IMG/VR virus record: IMGVR_UViG_3300035698_006880
Coordinates: 1 to 43,917 of that record
Length of the DNA stretch: 43,917 bases
Reading direction: 5' to 3' (one strand)
Source of the DNA: a virus
The position numbers and the translations under genes are program-made. Below the pieces are notes generated by a model. The model did not search any database. It saw nothing but the letters and a program-made list of their open reading frames with translations, and was not told the DNA's origin. Positions 7,571 to 16,082 of the stretch are shown here, piece by piece. The stretch's first letter is position 1. Each line of letters opens with the position of its first letter.

Positions 7571-8142
7571 GTTTTTGTTACTTTCAAACTTAGTGTAACC
7601 TGAGTAATTGTTGATGCTGAGTCTACGTTAAAACCAAGAGTGTCTCCTGCTGTTATTGCTTTTGTCCAACCAGTTAGTGTGGTGTCTTGGTTCTTTTGAG
7701 CAGTGCTAATCGTTGGTTTTGCAGAAGCGGCAATTGTGTCGGCAACGGTTGGGGGGAAGTTACCGTAAGTATCTTTCCAAACGTCTATAACTATTGATCC
7801 ACTTTGATCTCCTAATACGGTCCAAGATGTAATTGTACAGGCAAATGGTATTTCTAAATATCCTTTAACTCCAGTGCTAATTGTTGTTTGGTTATCTCCT
7901 AGGACAAAAGTAATTGAACTTTTATTAATGTCATCTGACACATTTTCTGTAGCTACGGTAAGCCCAGAAGGTAAAGCTCCTTCTGCTAATTTAGACAAAG
8001 CTATAGCAGCATCAGCCGCAAGATTAGCGTTTGTAATACTCCCATTGTAATCATCATAAATATTACTAAGTTCATTGTTCCAAACCGCCGCAGTAATGGT
8101 GTTTCCCGTAACCGCTGTAGTCTGTTGAGTGAGCGTGCTCAT
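7567..8142 (-). CDS. Tail fibre/appendage-type protein
   Basis: 191 aa, rich in Thr, Ala, Ser and Asn. The N-terminal pattern TAAVWNNELSNIYDDYNGSITNANLAADAAIALSKLA is typical of short phage tail-fibre or base proteins; the rest is predicted beta structure. Good ribosome site (AAAGGAGG) before ATG 8142. A short region upstream repeats the YDDYNG coding sequence (see findings). Confidence 0.7.
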   Translation of the reverse strand: MSTLTQQTTAVTGNTITAAVWNNELSNIYDDYNGSITNANLAADAAIALSKLAEGALPSGLTVATENVSDDINKSSITFVLGDNQTTISTGVKGYLEIPFACTITSWTVLGDQSGSIVIDVWKDTYGNFPPTVADTIAASAKPTISTAQKNQDTTLTGWTKAITAGDTLGFNVDSASTITQVTLSLKVTKT

Positions 8143-8153
8143 AATAATCCTCC

Positions 8154-8182
8154 TTTACTTTTATATATATTCCCGTTATAAT
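8154..8182 (+). promoter_or_regulatory. Promoter of the plus-strand HNH gene (leaderless)
   Basis: TTTACT (8154-8159), 17-nt spacer, TATAAT (8177-8182). The -10 box ends 7 nt before ATG 8190, so transcription would begin at the start codon. Confidence 0.6.
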
Positions 8183-8189
8183 CGTCATA

Positions 8190-8807
8190 ATGACTAAAGA
8201 TTATACCGAAATGATTTATTGTGCTTGTGGATGCGGGCAAAAACGTTCTAAGTGGAGATCTAAAAATCCCTATGACCACAGAATTGCTAAATTTATTAAA
8301 GGGCATACAAATAAAGGAAAAAAACTTTCTCAATCCCATAAAGATAAAATTGGAGCTTCTAACAGTGGAAAGATGTGGTCTGAAGAACTTCGTAAACGTC
8401 ATTCTGATATCAAAAAGAAAGGTTTTGCTTCTGGAAAATATAAGCCTTATTGGAAAGGGAAAGTTCATCAAGCTTTTATTGATGGTCGCAAAAAGTGGAT
8501 CAAAAGATATAAACCTAAACATCTTAAAAAAAGAAAGAATGAAGGCCGTTATTTTCGAAAAGATGGCTATGTTAATATTTGGCATATTAAAAATAAAGGA
8601 TGGATGCTTGAACATCGTTATATTATGGAGCAACACCTCGGTAGACTTCTTACAAAAAACGAATGTGTTCATCATATAGATGGGAACAAAGCTAACAATT
8701 CTCTTGATAACTTGATATTGTTTCCTACTAAGTCTGCTCATGCTTTTTTTCATAATAAACATAATATTTCCCTAAATACTTCTCAACTTTCGCAAACGAT
8801 AAAATAA
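8190..8807 (+). CDS. HNH homing-type endonuclease inserted in tail module
   Basis: 205 aa. N-terminal zinc-ribbon-like CACGCGQ (about 11-17), a Lys-rich NUMOD-like DNA-binding middle (HTNKGKKLSQSHKDKIG), then an HNH core: EHRYIMEQHLGRLLTKNECVHHIDGNKANNSLDNLILF, with the catalytic HH and N residues present. It is read opposite to the surrounding structural genes, has its own promoter, and its 3-prime end overlaps the tubular-protein gene by 36 nt. It behaves as a free-standing selfish endonuclease between two tail genes. Confidence 0.85.
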   Translation: MTKDYTEMIYCACGCGQKRSKWRSKNPYDHRIAKFIKGHTNKGKKLSQSHKDKIGASNSGKMWSEELRKRHSDIKKKGFASGKYKPYWKGKVHQAFIDGRKKWIKRYKPKHLKKRKNEGRYFRKDGYVNIWHIKNKGWMLEHRYIMEQHLGRLLTKNECVHHIDGNKANNSLDNLILFPTKSAHAFFHNKHNISLNTSQLSQTIK

Positions 8808-10304
8808 TTCCCACTCACGAAGAGATACGTCTTCATCAGCAGTGTTGTTAGTAAAACGATATTGCATATAATAAGCTGTGCCACCAGCCCAATCTAATCT
8901 ATCCCGAGAAACTGAAGTAGCTCCAAATTTACTTGTTCCAAAAATAGCACTTCCAAACTTAGCTCCTTCTCCTGTAAGAGAAATTGTTCCCAAGTCTTCA
9001 AAAGTAAACCCATCAGGCGAATAATCTACGTCTATATCTACGTCTGCTTCTACGTCTCCTGTCATGTATAGATATTTGAATCTAGCTTTGTGTCCAGGCT
9101 GAGGAGCATACATCGGGGTATCAACTACAAAATCTATCGCTTCACCATCATCATTTGTTGATGTATCAAGATTATATGACTTTCCATTTGCTGTAGACGA
9201 GCCAAAGTAAATTGATTGAATACCTGAAATTGTTGATAAATTAAAGACGTTGGCATTAATGCCCGTTAATCTTACCCATCCTCTCGTAATTGTGTCGAAA
9301 ACCAAAACTTCATTATTGGTTGTTCCTGATGTAGTAACTGCCCACCAAATCTTTCTACCATCAAATATTCCAGCAGCTTGACTAAGCCTTCCTTTTACTA
9401 ATCCATTCATTGTTCCAGTAATATCATCAGATATAATTCCACCGTCTATGAAAAATCCTTCAGAAGTTCTTTTAATTGTTCTAAAGTGTGGAGTTTGTCC
9501 AAAGAAAGAAAGATAGTAAACATCCATTCCTGTTGCTACTACGCTTCTAATTGAATTAGTTCCAACTCCACCAGCAGCAAAGTCACCTAAGTCTCCTAGT
9601 GTAAAATCTGTTGTTCCGTATCCACTTAATGAGAATACTTTAGTTTGTTTAAATATTATTAACTCGTCTTTTAAGGCTTCTATAGCAGTAATTTCTTCGT
9701 TATCATCGGTGTTTATATCAATAAATCCATTAACGGCATCAAAGGTTTCTGGCTCATTTACATCGCTAAAATACAGCCTTGATCTATTTCCAGTCACTCC
9801 AAAAACGAAGAAGAAGTTATGCCACCATTTTCCATCTTTTCCTTTAGGCACTGCGGCTACTCCACTCGCACTTGTCCCATTGGCTGTTTTTAAAACTTCA
9901 TCTGTTCCGTTAAAAATATAAGTAGAGTTTTCAGCCATTGCAAATTGATAGTTTAAACTTGCTGTTTGAGCATCTGCATTAGTTAGCGTTGCCCAATTCC
10001 CCGATCCACTCCATCCTTCTACTATAGAATTATCGTCAGTAGCATCATTTCTAGCTCTAAGCATATACTTAGATCCGCCAGATGGCTCGTGTTTGTCTTG
10101 TCCTAAAATAGCCTTAGAAACTAGAGCATTACCAATACTTGAATATCCCTTACGTTTAACAATCTTGTTTTCTTCTACAAACCCGTTTTTAATATCGGCC
10201 ATATAAACCCTGTCTTTGCTTTTACGCAAATCTTCGGGCTTATCTTTGTCGTTATAACCTCTTATAACGTTTGTTTCTGATATTCTTCTCAAATTCTGTG
10301 CCAT
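8772..10304 (-). CDS. Tail tubular/stopper-type protein (T7 gp12-like)
   Basis: 510 aa, predominantly beta. The middle (about 200-260) holds IEALKDELIIFKQTKVFSLSGYG, followed by ...AAGGVGTNSIRSVVATGMDVYYLSFFG, a pattern common in podovirus tail tubular B/nozzle-type proteins with beta-propeller architecture. It follows the adaptor gene, the usual order for these tails. Start chosen at ATG 10304 (MAQNLRRISETN), one base after the upstream stop (TAA-T-ATG); in-frame upstream starts lie inside the previous gene. Confidence 0.75.
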   Translation of the reverse strand: MAQNLRRISETNVIRGYNDKDKPEDLRKSKDRVYMADIKNGFVEENKIVKRKGYSSIGNALVSKAILGQDKHEPSGGSKYMLRARNDATDDNSIVEGWSGSGNWATLTNADAQTASLNYQFAMAENSTYIFNGTDEVLKTANGTSASGVAAVPKGKDGKWWHNFFFVFGVTGNRSRLYFSDVNEPETFDAVNGFIDINTDDNEEITAIEALKDELIIFKQTKVFSLSGYGTTDFTLGDLGDFAAGGVGTNSIRSVVATGMDVYYLSFFGQTPHFRTIKRTSEGFFIDGGIISDDITGTMNGLVKGRLSQAAGIFDGRKIWWAVTTSGTTNNEVLVFDTITRGWVRLTGINANVFNLSTISGIQSIYFGSSTANGKSYNLDTSTNDDGEAIDFVVDTPMYAPQPGHKARFKYLYMTGDVEADVDIDVDYSPDGFTFEDLGTISLTGEGAKFGSAIFGTSKFGATSVSRDRLDWAGGTAYYMQYRFTNNTADEDVSLREWELFYRLRKLRSI

Positions 10305-10305
10305 A

Positions 10306-11019
10306 TTAAATAGTTGAATAGTTAGTAAAATCGACATCAAAACCAAGGGTGTCTATAACTTGCTTGGAATCGTCTGCAATTCTATCTTCTAGTTCTCTTT
10401 GCATCTTTTCTAATTTCATTTCAAACTCTGCGATATATTTTAGTGCCACAATTTCTTCTTGCTGACCTTTTCTTAATAGTTCTCCTGCTGCTCCCAATGC
10501 AATAATTGGTCCATATCTGTCAGGAAATGGAATATCTATTAGGTCTGTTGATTCTGCTAATTCGCTAATATTCTTGATATACCAAAGAGTTAATGCACTT
10601 ACTCCACTTTTTTCTGGAATTGGTACAAACCCAATGTTATTATTTCTAACGTAATAAGCTGGGTTTCTAAAAACAGATATTCCCAACGCACTATTGCCTA
10701 AATCTCTCAATATTGCATCTATTCTTACAGGCAAAGCTCTTCGAGGAATGCTGTTTGCATTATCTACATTGTAGTTAAGTTCCACTCTTCTAATTTTATA
10801 AAAGTCAGAGGGTAAATTATATTCTTGCTGATCTGCAACTGTGTTAGTTGTAGCTTTAACTGAGTAATAATCATCGAACACGCCCACAATAGCCGTATAA
10901 ACAGCTAGGTATTTAGCGTTAATGTCTCTATCAACTTCATCATCTGTCCAATCGGCCTGAGTCGCTTCGTCAAGATATGTCCTAGTTTTTGCTCTTAAAT
11001 AAGTTAAGTCTTTGCTCAT
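10306..11019 (-). CDS. Head-tail adaptor (T7 gp11/gp6-like)
   Basis: 237 aa starting MSKDLTYLRAKTRTYLDEATQADWTDDEVDRDIN, an N-terminal helical adaptor signature, with the loop phrase YNLPSDFYKIRRVELNY and a C-terminal helical part (FPDRYGPIIALGAAGELLRKGQQEE). This matches the general plan of podovirus adaptor/gatekeeper proteins that sit under the portal. ATG 11019 is 2 nt after the upstream stop. Confidence 0.75.
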   Translation of the reverse strand: MSKDLTYLRAKTRTYLDEATQADWTDDEVDRDINAKYLAVYTAIVGVFDDYYSVKATTNTVADQQEYNLPSDFYKIRRVELNYNVDNANSIPRRALPVRIDAILRDLGNSALGISVFRNPAYYVRNNNIGFVPIPEKSGVSALTLWYIKNISELAESTDLIDIPFPDRYGPIIALGAAGELLRKGQQEEIVALKYIAEFEMKLEKMQRELEDRIADDSKQVIDTLGFDVDFTNYSTI

Positions 11020-11021
11020 AT

Positions 11022-11285
11022 TTAACTTTCTGTCCAAGGAGTAGTTGGATTGTCTGCATCAGCATAAACCCCACCAATCACTCGATCATTAAAGTAGTAA
11101 CCCTTTTCAAGAACACTAACGTTAAATAAGATAGTATCATTGAATAAGGTTTCTGGCATTATTAAACTTCCTTCTTCTTGTACGGTATAAGTTGCCTTAT
11201 TTTCGCCTTCAATATCCCACGCAGTAGATATTTGGTCCTGATTTGTCCAGTTTGTCGTTGGTCCTGATTGTGATGTCCATGTCAT
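11022..11285 (-). CDS. Small structural protein, 87 aa
   Basis: Begins MTWTSQSGPTTNWTNQDQ with repeated W-T/N-x-Q patterns, like short virion proteins that sit beside adaptor genes. Overlaps the previous gene by 4 nt (ATGA). Function unknown. Confidence 0.6.
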   Translation of the reverse strand: MTWTSQSGPTTNWTNQDQISTAWDIEGENKATYTVQEEGSLIMPETLFNDTILFNVSVLEKGYYFNDRVIGGVYADADNPTTPWTES

Positions 11286-11908
11286 ATAAGATTTAAGAAC
11301 CCCGAACTAGGAAGGGGTGTATATGTAACTACTAGCTCTGGTTTATTAGCTTGATCTACTAAATGACCATTAATATAATTAAAAACATTCCCAGCCCCAG
11401 CAATAGGAGCGTTTGTTATATCGTGTCCCTCTAATAATCCCAAAGTTGTATTTGCTGATTTATCAACCAGCGTCAAATCGTTTAATGTCCATTCATTATA
11501 CGCAGTTGTAGATATAGTTCCTAAATCTATGGTGTTTGATTTTGCTGTAAAGGTAAAATTATTAAAATCTGCCAAAGCCACACTTGCTTCATTGGCGGGA
11601 GCAAATGGAACAGCCACTATATAATCAGCCCCATCATTATCATCATCTGCTTTTGAAGTTACATAAAATCTTAAAACCGCAGATTCAACAGTTGCCCCAT
11701 CTGGAATTGAGGAGGTATCAAATATAAAATATCCACGATATATTTGAAATTTACTTGCGTCAGAAATAAAAGATAAGGCTAACCCAATAGATCCAGTAGT
11801 TTTATGAGTAGTGGCTGTAGTTCCATCCCTAGCATCAGACCATGTAGTAGAATATGGATTAATTCTCAAACCTCCGTTTAGTGTTGGATTTACTGTTAAT
11901 ATTGCCAT
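11282..11908 (-). CDS. DNRLRE-type beta-sandwich virion protein
   Basis: 208 aa with the phrase FDTSSIPDGATVESAVLRFYV, closely matching the hallmark in the 6614-7570 protein, and a final VVTYTP strand. DNRLRE/CBM96-like domains bind carbohydrates in other proteins; here a capsid or tail decoration or receptor-binding role is inferred. Start ATG 11908 overlaps the preceding stop as TAATG, with GGAGG just upstream; in-frame starts further upstream lie inside the neighbouring gene. Confidence 0.65.
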   Translation of the reverse strand: MAILTVNPTLNGGLRINPYSTTWSDARDGTTATTHKTTGSIGLALSFISDASKFQIYRGYFIFDTSSIPDGATVESAVLRFYVTSKADDDNDGADYIVAVPFAPANEASVALADFNNFTFTAKSNTIDLGTISTTAYNEWTLNDLTLVDKSANTTLGLLEGHDITNAPIAGAGNVFNYINGHLVDQANKPELVVTYTPLPSSGFLNLI

Positions 11909-12705
11909 TATGCTTCCTCCGCTACTGCCACACAATCCCATTTTGTATCAGCACTATTATAAATAAATCCTAAATAAATGGTTTTATCTGCAACTGTTGT
12001 GGTGGGCAAAGTTACTCCTACAACTCTATAAATAGCGTTGTAAGTTAATGCCCTTCCCGTTCCATCGTCTAAAATTCTAATTATTAATCCTTGTCCGTTT
12101 ACTGGTGTGCCTGTTGGTGCTCCAAATTCGGCTGCTTCTCCCAATGCTGTAACTGTATAAATATCAGTCGTATCTCCTACTGGAGTAGGCGTTCCATCTG
12201 AAGCAATAGTATTAACTCTCTTATCAATCCTTTTATTAGTTAGGGTTTGTGTATCACTTATCCCCACAATAGCTCCAGTAGCTCCATGAGTTGTGGTGTT
12301 TGAAATGTGAGTAGTTAAATCTGATGATGCGGCTTTAGCATTCATTTGTGTTTGAATTGCTGAAGTTACTCCATCTACATATCCTAACTCTGTTGCAGTT
12401 AAAGTTCCTGGAATACCATCAAGCACATTAAGTTCTGCGACACTTGATGTTACATCACTGGCCCCATTTGCTAACGTGTGTTTATGACCAGGATCGCTAC
12501 TACTAGAGTTAGTCAACTTATATGTTAAAGAGCCCGCTACTGCTGAAGATGTTATTCCAACAGCAACTTGCAAACTTTCGATTGCATCATTTTGATAGGC
12601 TTCAAGACCAGCGTGGTCAAATGTTCCCGTAACGCTTGTGGCTGTTGGGTCTACTGGAGTGTCTAATCCAGTAGGAAAGATAGAACTTGCTGGTGTATAA
12701 GCCAT
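11908..12705 (-). CDS. Tail fibre-like protein
   Basis: 265 aa with the classic fibre repeat SSVAELNVLDGIPGTLTATELGYVDGVTSAIQTQMNAKA (about 87-125) and a linker with TQTLTNKRIDKRV (about 153-165), seen in many phage and prophage fibres. The C-terminal ~90 residues form a beta-rich head. Probably a trimeric fibre shaft plus tip. Confidence 0.75.
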   Translation of the reverse strand: MAYTPASSIFPTGLDTPVDPTATSVTGTFDHAGLEAYQNDAIESLQVAVGITSSAVAGSLTYKLTNSSSSDPGHKHTLANGASDVTSSVAELNVLDGIPGTLTATELGYVDGVTSAIQTQMNAKAASSDLTTHISNTTTHGATGAIVGISDTQTLTNKRIDKRVNTIASDGTPTPVGDTTDIYTVTALGEAAEFGAPTGTPVNGQGLIIRILDDGTGRALTYNAIYRVVGVTLPTTTVADKTIYLGFIYNSADTKWDCVAVAEEA

Positions 12706-12990
12706 TTATCTAAGCCCAATGATATACAAAATGCCAGTGGTTGAATCACCAAGGGCTGAGATCTTTGTAAATTCACAGGGATCTATTTTAAACATAGTAT
12801 CCGCTTTTAAGAAAAACGATCCACTATTGGCTGATGTATCAAATTCAATATGGACATCTTCAGTTGAATGTAGGATTACCCCTTTACATTTCACCTGAAA
12901 ATCTGCTGATGGAACAACCGTTGTGTTGCTAAAAGCAATATTTTCTTGTTCCATTGCTCTGTTTTGTGTCTCTGTTGCTGGATCTGGCAT
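12706..12990 (-). CDS. Small structural protein, 94 aa
   Basis: Beta-rich small protein (..SADFQVKCKGVILHSTEDVHIEFDTSANSGSFFLKAD..), ending LYIIGLR. It directly abuts the fibre gene. The pattern is typical of small phage decoration or neck proteins but I recognise no family. Confidence 0.6.
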   Translation of the reverse strand: MPDPATETQNRAMEQENIAFSNTTVVPSADFQVKCKGVILHSTEDVHIEFDTSANSGSFFLKADTMFKIDPCEFTKISALGDSTTGILYIIGLR

Positions 12991-12991
12991 A

Positions 12992-13606
12992 TTAATAGTT
13001 TTGATGCTTGCTCACTTTGTTTAGTGAGTAGATTTCAAATCCTCCTTTGTTATTTTCTGACTTTTGTAAATTACTACACCTAAGGTGTTCAATTTCTCCA
13101 TCTAATTGATGGATAGAAAAACCCAACTCTCTCGCCCGAAGCCCGAAGTTTATATCATGGCCCCCGTATTTGTTTGGCTTTTCGATATGTTCGAGTTTAA
13201 ATGGTTCTTCTAACCGCCAACTATAGCTAATATCAAAATATGGATCTCCCATTTTTTCAAACACCTTTTTGTGAATTAGCGTGCAACCTAGACCGCACCA
13301 TAGTAATTCACCATTCTTTCTTGTAAGCGTAGACCAACCATTTTGCATGGGGTAATCTACACAAACTATATCCTTCTGCATATTAAGCATATCTTGTATA
13401 ACACCCTCTCCGAATTTCATATCGTCTTCAACGAACAAGATATATGAAGTCGGTATTTTTAGAGCTAGTCTAACGCATTCATTGTGTGCGTCTGGTATTG
13501 GTAAACCTTCAACTATGATCGGGTCTATCAGGTTATTTTGATTTATAGATTTTAATGTGCTTGCAAAAACTAATCCTCGTGTTGGTATGACTACGCTAAC
13601 ATTCAT
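12992..13606 (-). CDS. GT-A glycosyltransferase within the virion module
   Basis: 204 aa, GT2-like fold: N-terminal MNVSVVIPTRG strand-loop, acceptor-side VEGLPIPDAHNECVRLAL, and the metal-binding acidic triplet EDD at 60-62 (ILFVEDDMKFGEG). Cytoplasmic enzyme expected to transfer a nucleotide-activated sugar; substrate unknown. It lies between capsid and fibre genes, far from the main glycosyltransferase cassette, which suggests a virion protein as acceptor (inference). An ATG at 13615 is also possible; both overlap the end of the preceding small gene. Confidence 0.75.
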   Translation of the reverse strand: MNVSVVIPTRGLVFASTLKSINQNNLIDPIIVEGLPIPDAHNECVRLALKIPTSYILFVEDDMKFGEGVIQDMLNMQKDIVCVDYPMQNGWSTLTRKNGELLWCGLGCTLIHKKVFEKMGDPYFDISYSWRLEEPFKLEHIEKPNKYGGHDINFGLRARELGFSIHQLDGEIEHLRCSNLQKSENNKGGFEIYSLNKVSKHQNY

Positions 13607-13793
13607 TACGCTCATGATAGTTTTGCTTTTCCTTATACTTATCTTTTAATCTCATTCCTGCATCGCCATCGTAAACTTTACCGTCTGGCCCTGTAGTTCG
13701 GGAATGAATCTTATCTACAGTGTTTCGGCTAAGGCCATGCTCTGCATAACCTTCCTTTTTATACTCTCGCTCTGTTATCTTTTTTGTAAACAT
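13596..13793 (-). CDS. Small basic protein downstream of capsid, 65 aa
   Basis: MFTKKITEREYKKEGYAEHGLSRNTVDK..., with TTGPDGKVYDGDAGMRLKDKYKEK towards the end. ATG 13793 was preferred to a TTG at 13817 that falls inside a stem-loop. Overlaps the glycosyltransferase start. Function unknown. Confidence 0.5.
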   Translation of the reverse strand: MFTKKITEREYKKEGYAEHGLSRNTVDKIHSRTTGPDGKVYDGDAGMRLKDKYKEKQNYHERNEC

Positions 13794-13800
13794 TTTTCGG

Positions 13801-13832
13801 AACGGGGAATGATCCAAAGACCACCCCCCGTT
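13801..13832 (-). other. Stem-loop downstream of the capsid gene
   Basis: AACGGGG/CCCCGTT, a 7-bp GC-rich stem with an 18-nt loop, 12 nt after the capsid stop. There is no T-run, so it is more likely an mRNA 3-end stabiliser or partial terminator than a full intrinsic terminator. Confidence 0.4.
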
Positions 13833-13843
13833 GTGTTCAATTT

Positions 13844-14704
13844 CTAACTTCTAACTTCGACACCGAAAGTTGTACGTAAGGCGGTAAGCCCATAAATCGC
13901 ATCAACAGTTACGATCCAAGCTAGATCTTTTTGCCAGTAAGAGGCTTGAGTTCTAGGAGAAGATTGCAACGCTAGTGCAAAGGCTTCTTTGTGGAATAGT
14001 AAGTTGTGAGTCTGGGTTGGAGTACCGACTGTGGTAGTAACCTGTGTGGTGTAGTAAGTAGGAACACCATAGATGTCTCCCCAAAGGTATCTGTTATTCG
14101 GACCTCTTTTAACTGGAGTAGCAACGTTGTAATTACCAAGATAATCGGCTTTTACAAACTTGTCTAACTTCATGATGGCGGCTTTTTGTGATGGTTTAAT
14201 CACAAAATATCTGTCCATGATTGGTGCATTAACATCGTCTAGGCGTTGAATAGCTTGAACAATAGTTGCATCAGTCATGTCAACACCGTAATTGCCAACA
14301 TCAATAGATGTTAACGAAGAATATAAACCAAGTAAGTCTGTATCTATCTGAGCTGCGATAGCATAACCAGCCTTGCTTGTGTATTCACTTCTAAGGTCAT
14401 ACTGAGATTGAACTTTAACAATATCCTCGATCTCGAAGGAAGTTTCCTTCCAGTTGTCGATTGATATTGTAGTTTCTGTTTCAGTAACGGCCTGAGTCGT
14501 TATTTCACTACCTTGAGTTTTGTCATTAGCGGTTAAATTGCTAATGTTTGGGATGTGAACAGTATCTCCTCTTTGCTTCACTAATTCGTCATATCTTTTA
14601 ACTAAGGGGGCCATAACCAATGCTGATTCGGCTGCTCTTAGTGTCTCGATTGACCATAGTTCAGGTAAGAAGACTGCTCCTGTGGTTGTAGTAATATTTG
14701 CCAT
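13844..14704 (-). CDS. Major capsid protein (HK97-like fold)
   Basis: 286 aa. It starts MANITTTTGAVFLPELWSIE, with the typical N-arm followed by KRYDELVKQRGDTVHIPNIS, an E-loop-like region, ISIDNWKETSFEIEDIVKVQSQYDLR, the spine helix GYAIAAQIDTDLLGLY, and the P-domain strand DRYFVIKPSQKAAIMK; it ends in a beta-rich A-domain. The gene is preceded by scaffold and portal, the standard order. Ribosome site GGAGGTGAATA lies within a hairpin just upstream. Confidence 0.9.
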   Translation of the reverse strand: MANITTTTGAVFLPELWSIETLRAAESALVMAPLVKRYDELVKQRGDTVHIPNISNLTANDKTQGSEITTQAVTETETTISIDNWKETSFEIEDIVKVQSQYDLRSEYTSKAGYAIAAQIDTDLLGLYSSLTSIDVGNYGVDMTDATIVQAIQRLDDVNAPIMDRYFVIKPSQKAAIMKLDKFVKADYLGNYNVATPVKRGPNNRYLWGDIYGVPTYYTTQVTTTVGTPTQTHNLLFHKEAFALALQSSPRTQASYWQKDLAWIVTVDAIYGLTALRTTFGVEVRS

Positions 14705-14710
14705 ATTGTA

Positions 14711-14731
14711 TTCACCTCCATTCAGGTGGAG
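14711..14731 (-). promoter_or_regulatory. Capsid ribosome site inside a hairpin
   Basis: The minus-strand leader contains GGAGGTGAA (14719-14711). It can be sequestered by either of two 5-bp stems (CACCT/AGGTG, 14713-14728; CTCCA/TGGAG, 14716-14731). A modest translational control or protective element of the capsid gene is possible. Confidence 0.4.
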
Positions 14732-14764
14732 TTTATAATTTTATTTATTAACGGAAAGAATTTT

Positions 14765-15493
14765 TTATTCTTGGCTCAATTGTTCCAAAATTTTACTGAA
14801 TTTTGCTGGATCTTTAGCTACCATTTCTTCATAGAACTTTCCTGCATCTGGTCCACGAAGTTTTTCACGGATAGATTCAAGCGTTAATGGTTCCTTCTTA
14901 TTAGTAGTTGCTGTTGGCTTTGTAGTAGTGAGTGGCTTTTTAGTTCCCTCACCTCTTTTTTCAGCATCTAACAATTCGTCAAAATACATATCCCGATAAG
15001 CTGCATGAAGGTTGCCTATCTGTTTTCTCCGAGCATAGTCTTCGACTTCCTCTCTGATATATTTTGGCTTGCCATCGCTACCATCGTATTGACCCTCAAG
15101 CTTGTTATGGGTTTGATTCCATTCCATTCTGAGCATCAAGTCGTTAATCTTGCGATCAACTTCTTCTCCAGTTGCGATACCACGTTCTTTAAGAACTTTC
15201 ACTGCTCTGTCTGTCTCGTCTTGAGCATATTGAGCAGGAGGTGTTGTTGGGGTTACTGCTGTGAGATCGTCTTGAGCCTGAGTTGTGATTTTATCTCGCA
15301 ATTCATTTCTCTCTTTGAGAATGCTCTTAATTCGATCTTGAGTAGAACCTTTTAAAGTTCCCCATTCAGATTCTTCTACAGTAGGTGTTGTAGTTGGCGG
15401 GTCTACATTTTTAACGCCTTCATCTACTTGAGTTTGATTTGCAGTTTGTGAAACTGGTGGAGTATCTGTCTCCGACCCTTTTACATCGGTCAT
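14765..15493 (-). CDS. Scaffolding protein
   Basis: 242 aa, highly charged and Thr/Pro-rich with no globular signature: disordered N-terminus, a coiled helix around TQDRIKSILKERNELRDKI (about 50-68), and a C-terminal helical segment (LTLESIREKLRGPDAGKFYEEM). Composition and position immediately upstream of the capsid gene fit a phage scaffold. Confidence 0.75.
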   Translation of the reverse strand: MTDVKGSETDTPPVSQTANQTQVDEGVKNVDPPTTTPTVEESEWGTLKGSTQDRIKSILKERNELRDKITTQAQDDLTAVTPTTPPAQYAQDETDRAVKVLKERGIATGEEVDRKINDLMLRMEWNQTHNKLEGQYDGSDGKPKYIREEVEDYARRKQIGNLHAAYRDMYFDELLDAEKRGEGTKKPLTTTKPTATTNKKEPLTLESIREKLRGPDAGKFYEEMVAKDPAKFSKILEQLSQE

Positions 15494-15644
15494 ATTTAAC
15501 TTTCTCGATTGCTTGAGGCAACGACTCTTTTTATAACATCAATTTAGGTTTGTGAAACCTCTAAGTACCCACATTAATCGCCTAAGTAAATCTGTGCGAA
15601 ACTTAGACAATTAGTGTGAGCACCTAGATTAAATTTTAAAAGAA
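15494..15644 (-). other. Noncoding gap with three hairpins before the scaffold gene
   Basis: About 150 nt with no ORF. On the minus strand it can form CTAAGT/ACTTAG, AGGTTT/AAACCT and TTGC/GCAA hairpins in a row ahead of the scaffold ATG. No clear promoter was found. Possibly an RNA-processing or stability region that sets capsid-module expression. Confidence 0.3.
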
Positions 15645-15881
15645 CTAGGCCATTGGAATTGGGTTTTCTTTATTTGCCCATTTTCCTAAGCCAGATTGCA
15701 CCTTTTGTTTTGGTTGATTTCCAACCACGGGAGCTGATTCTTTAATACCCCCTACGTGCATACTTCCTCGATAACTTTTACTACCAACAAAATGACCTTT
15801 GCTTTGCATCGACTTTGTGTAGCTTTTACTGTACTTTCCAGGAGGGTTTCCCTCTCCAGTTGGACTGCCTATATAAGACAT
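15645..15881 (-). CDS. Small Gly/Lys/Ser-rich protein, 78 aa
   Basis: MSYIGSPTGEGNPPGKYSKSYTKSMQSKG..., basic and low-complexity. Start ATG 15881 follows GGAGGTGAATAAT, the same ribosome-site style as the capsid gene. No family recognised; position in the capsid module suggests a minor virion or assembly protein. Confidence 0.6.
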   Translation of the reverse strand: MSYIGSPTGEGNPPGKYSKSYTKSMQSKGHFVGSKSYRGSMHVGGIKESAPVVGNQPKQKVQSGLGKWANKENPIPMA

Positions 15882-15894
15882 ATTATTCACCTCC

Positions 15895-16080
15895 TCAAAG
15901 GTTAAATCTCTTTTTATTACACTCTGCTGTTTTCTTTAAATTATCCTTTGCATTCTTTTTCATTGGAACAAACGCATAATTGAGGTCAATAGCCGTAACC
16001 TCTGGGCTTATCATTGCTATGCCCATGCCGCTATATTCCTTTTTTACTTTCTTGTAATCGTTTGCGTCAACATAAATCAT
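15895..16080 (-). CDS. Small protein, 61 aa
   Basis: MIYVDANDYKKVKKEYSGMGIAM..., with a basic C-terminus (KKTAECNKKRFNL). Packed between two small genes of the capsid module. Unknown function. Confidence 0.55.
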   Translation of the reverse strand: MIYVDANDYKKVKKEYSGMGIAMISPEVTAIDLNYAFVPMKKNAKDNLKKTAECNKKRFNL

Positions 16081-16082
16081 AT

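Noticed and set aside
8139-8762. 207-aa minus-strand frame
   Set aside because: It is the antisense shadow of the HNH gene at 8190-8807. Its composition (Phe/Ser/Ile-rich, no domain) is typical of an antisense frame; only its last residues (YDDYNG) are of interest and are reported separately.
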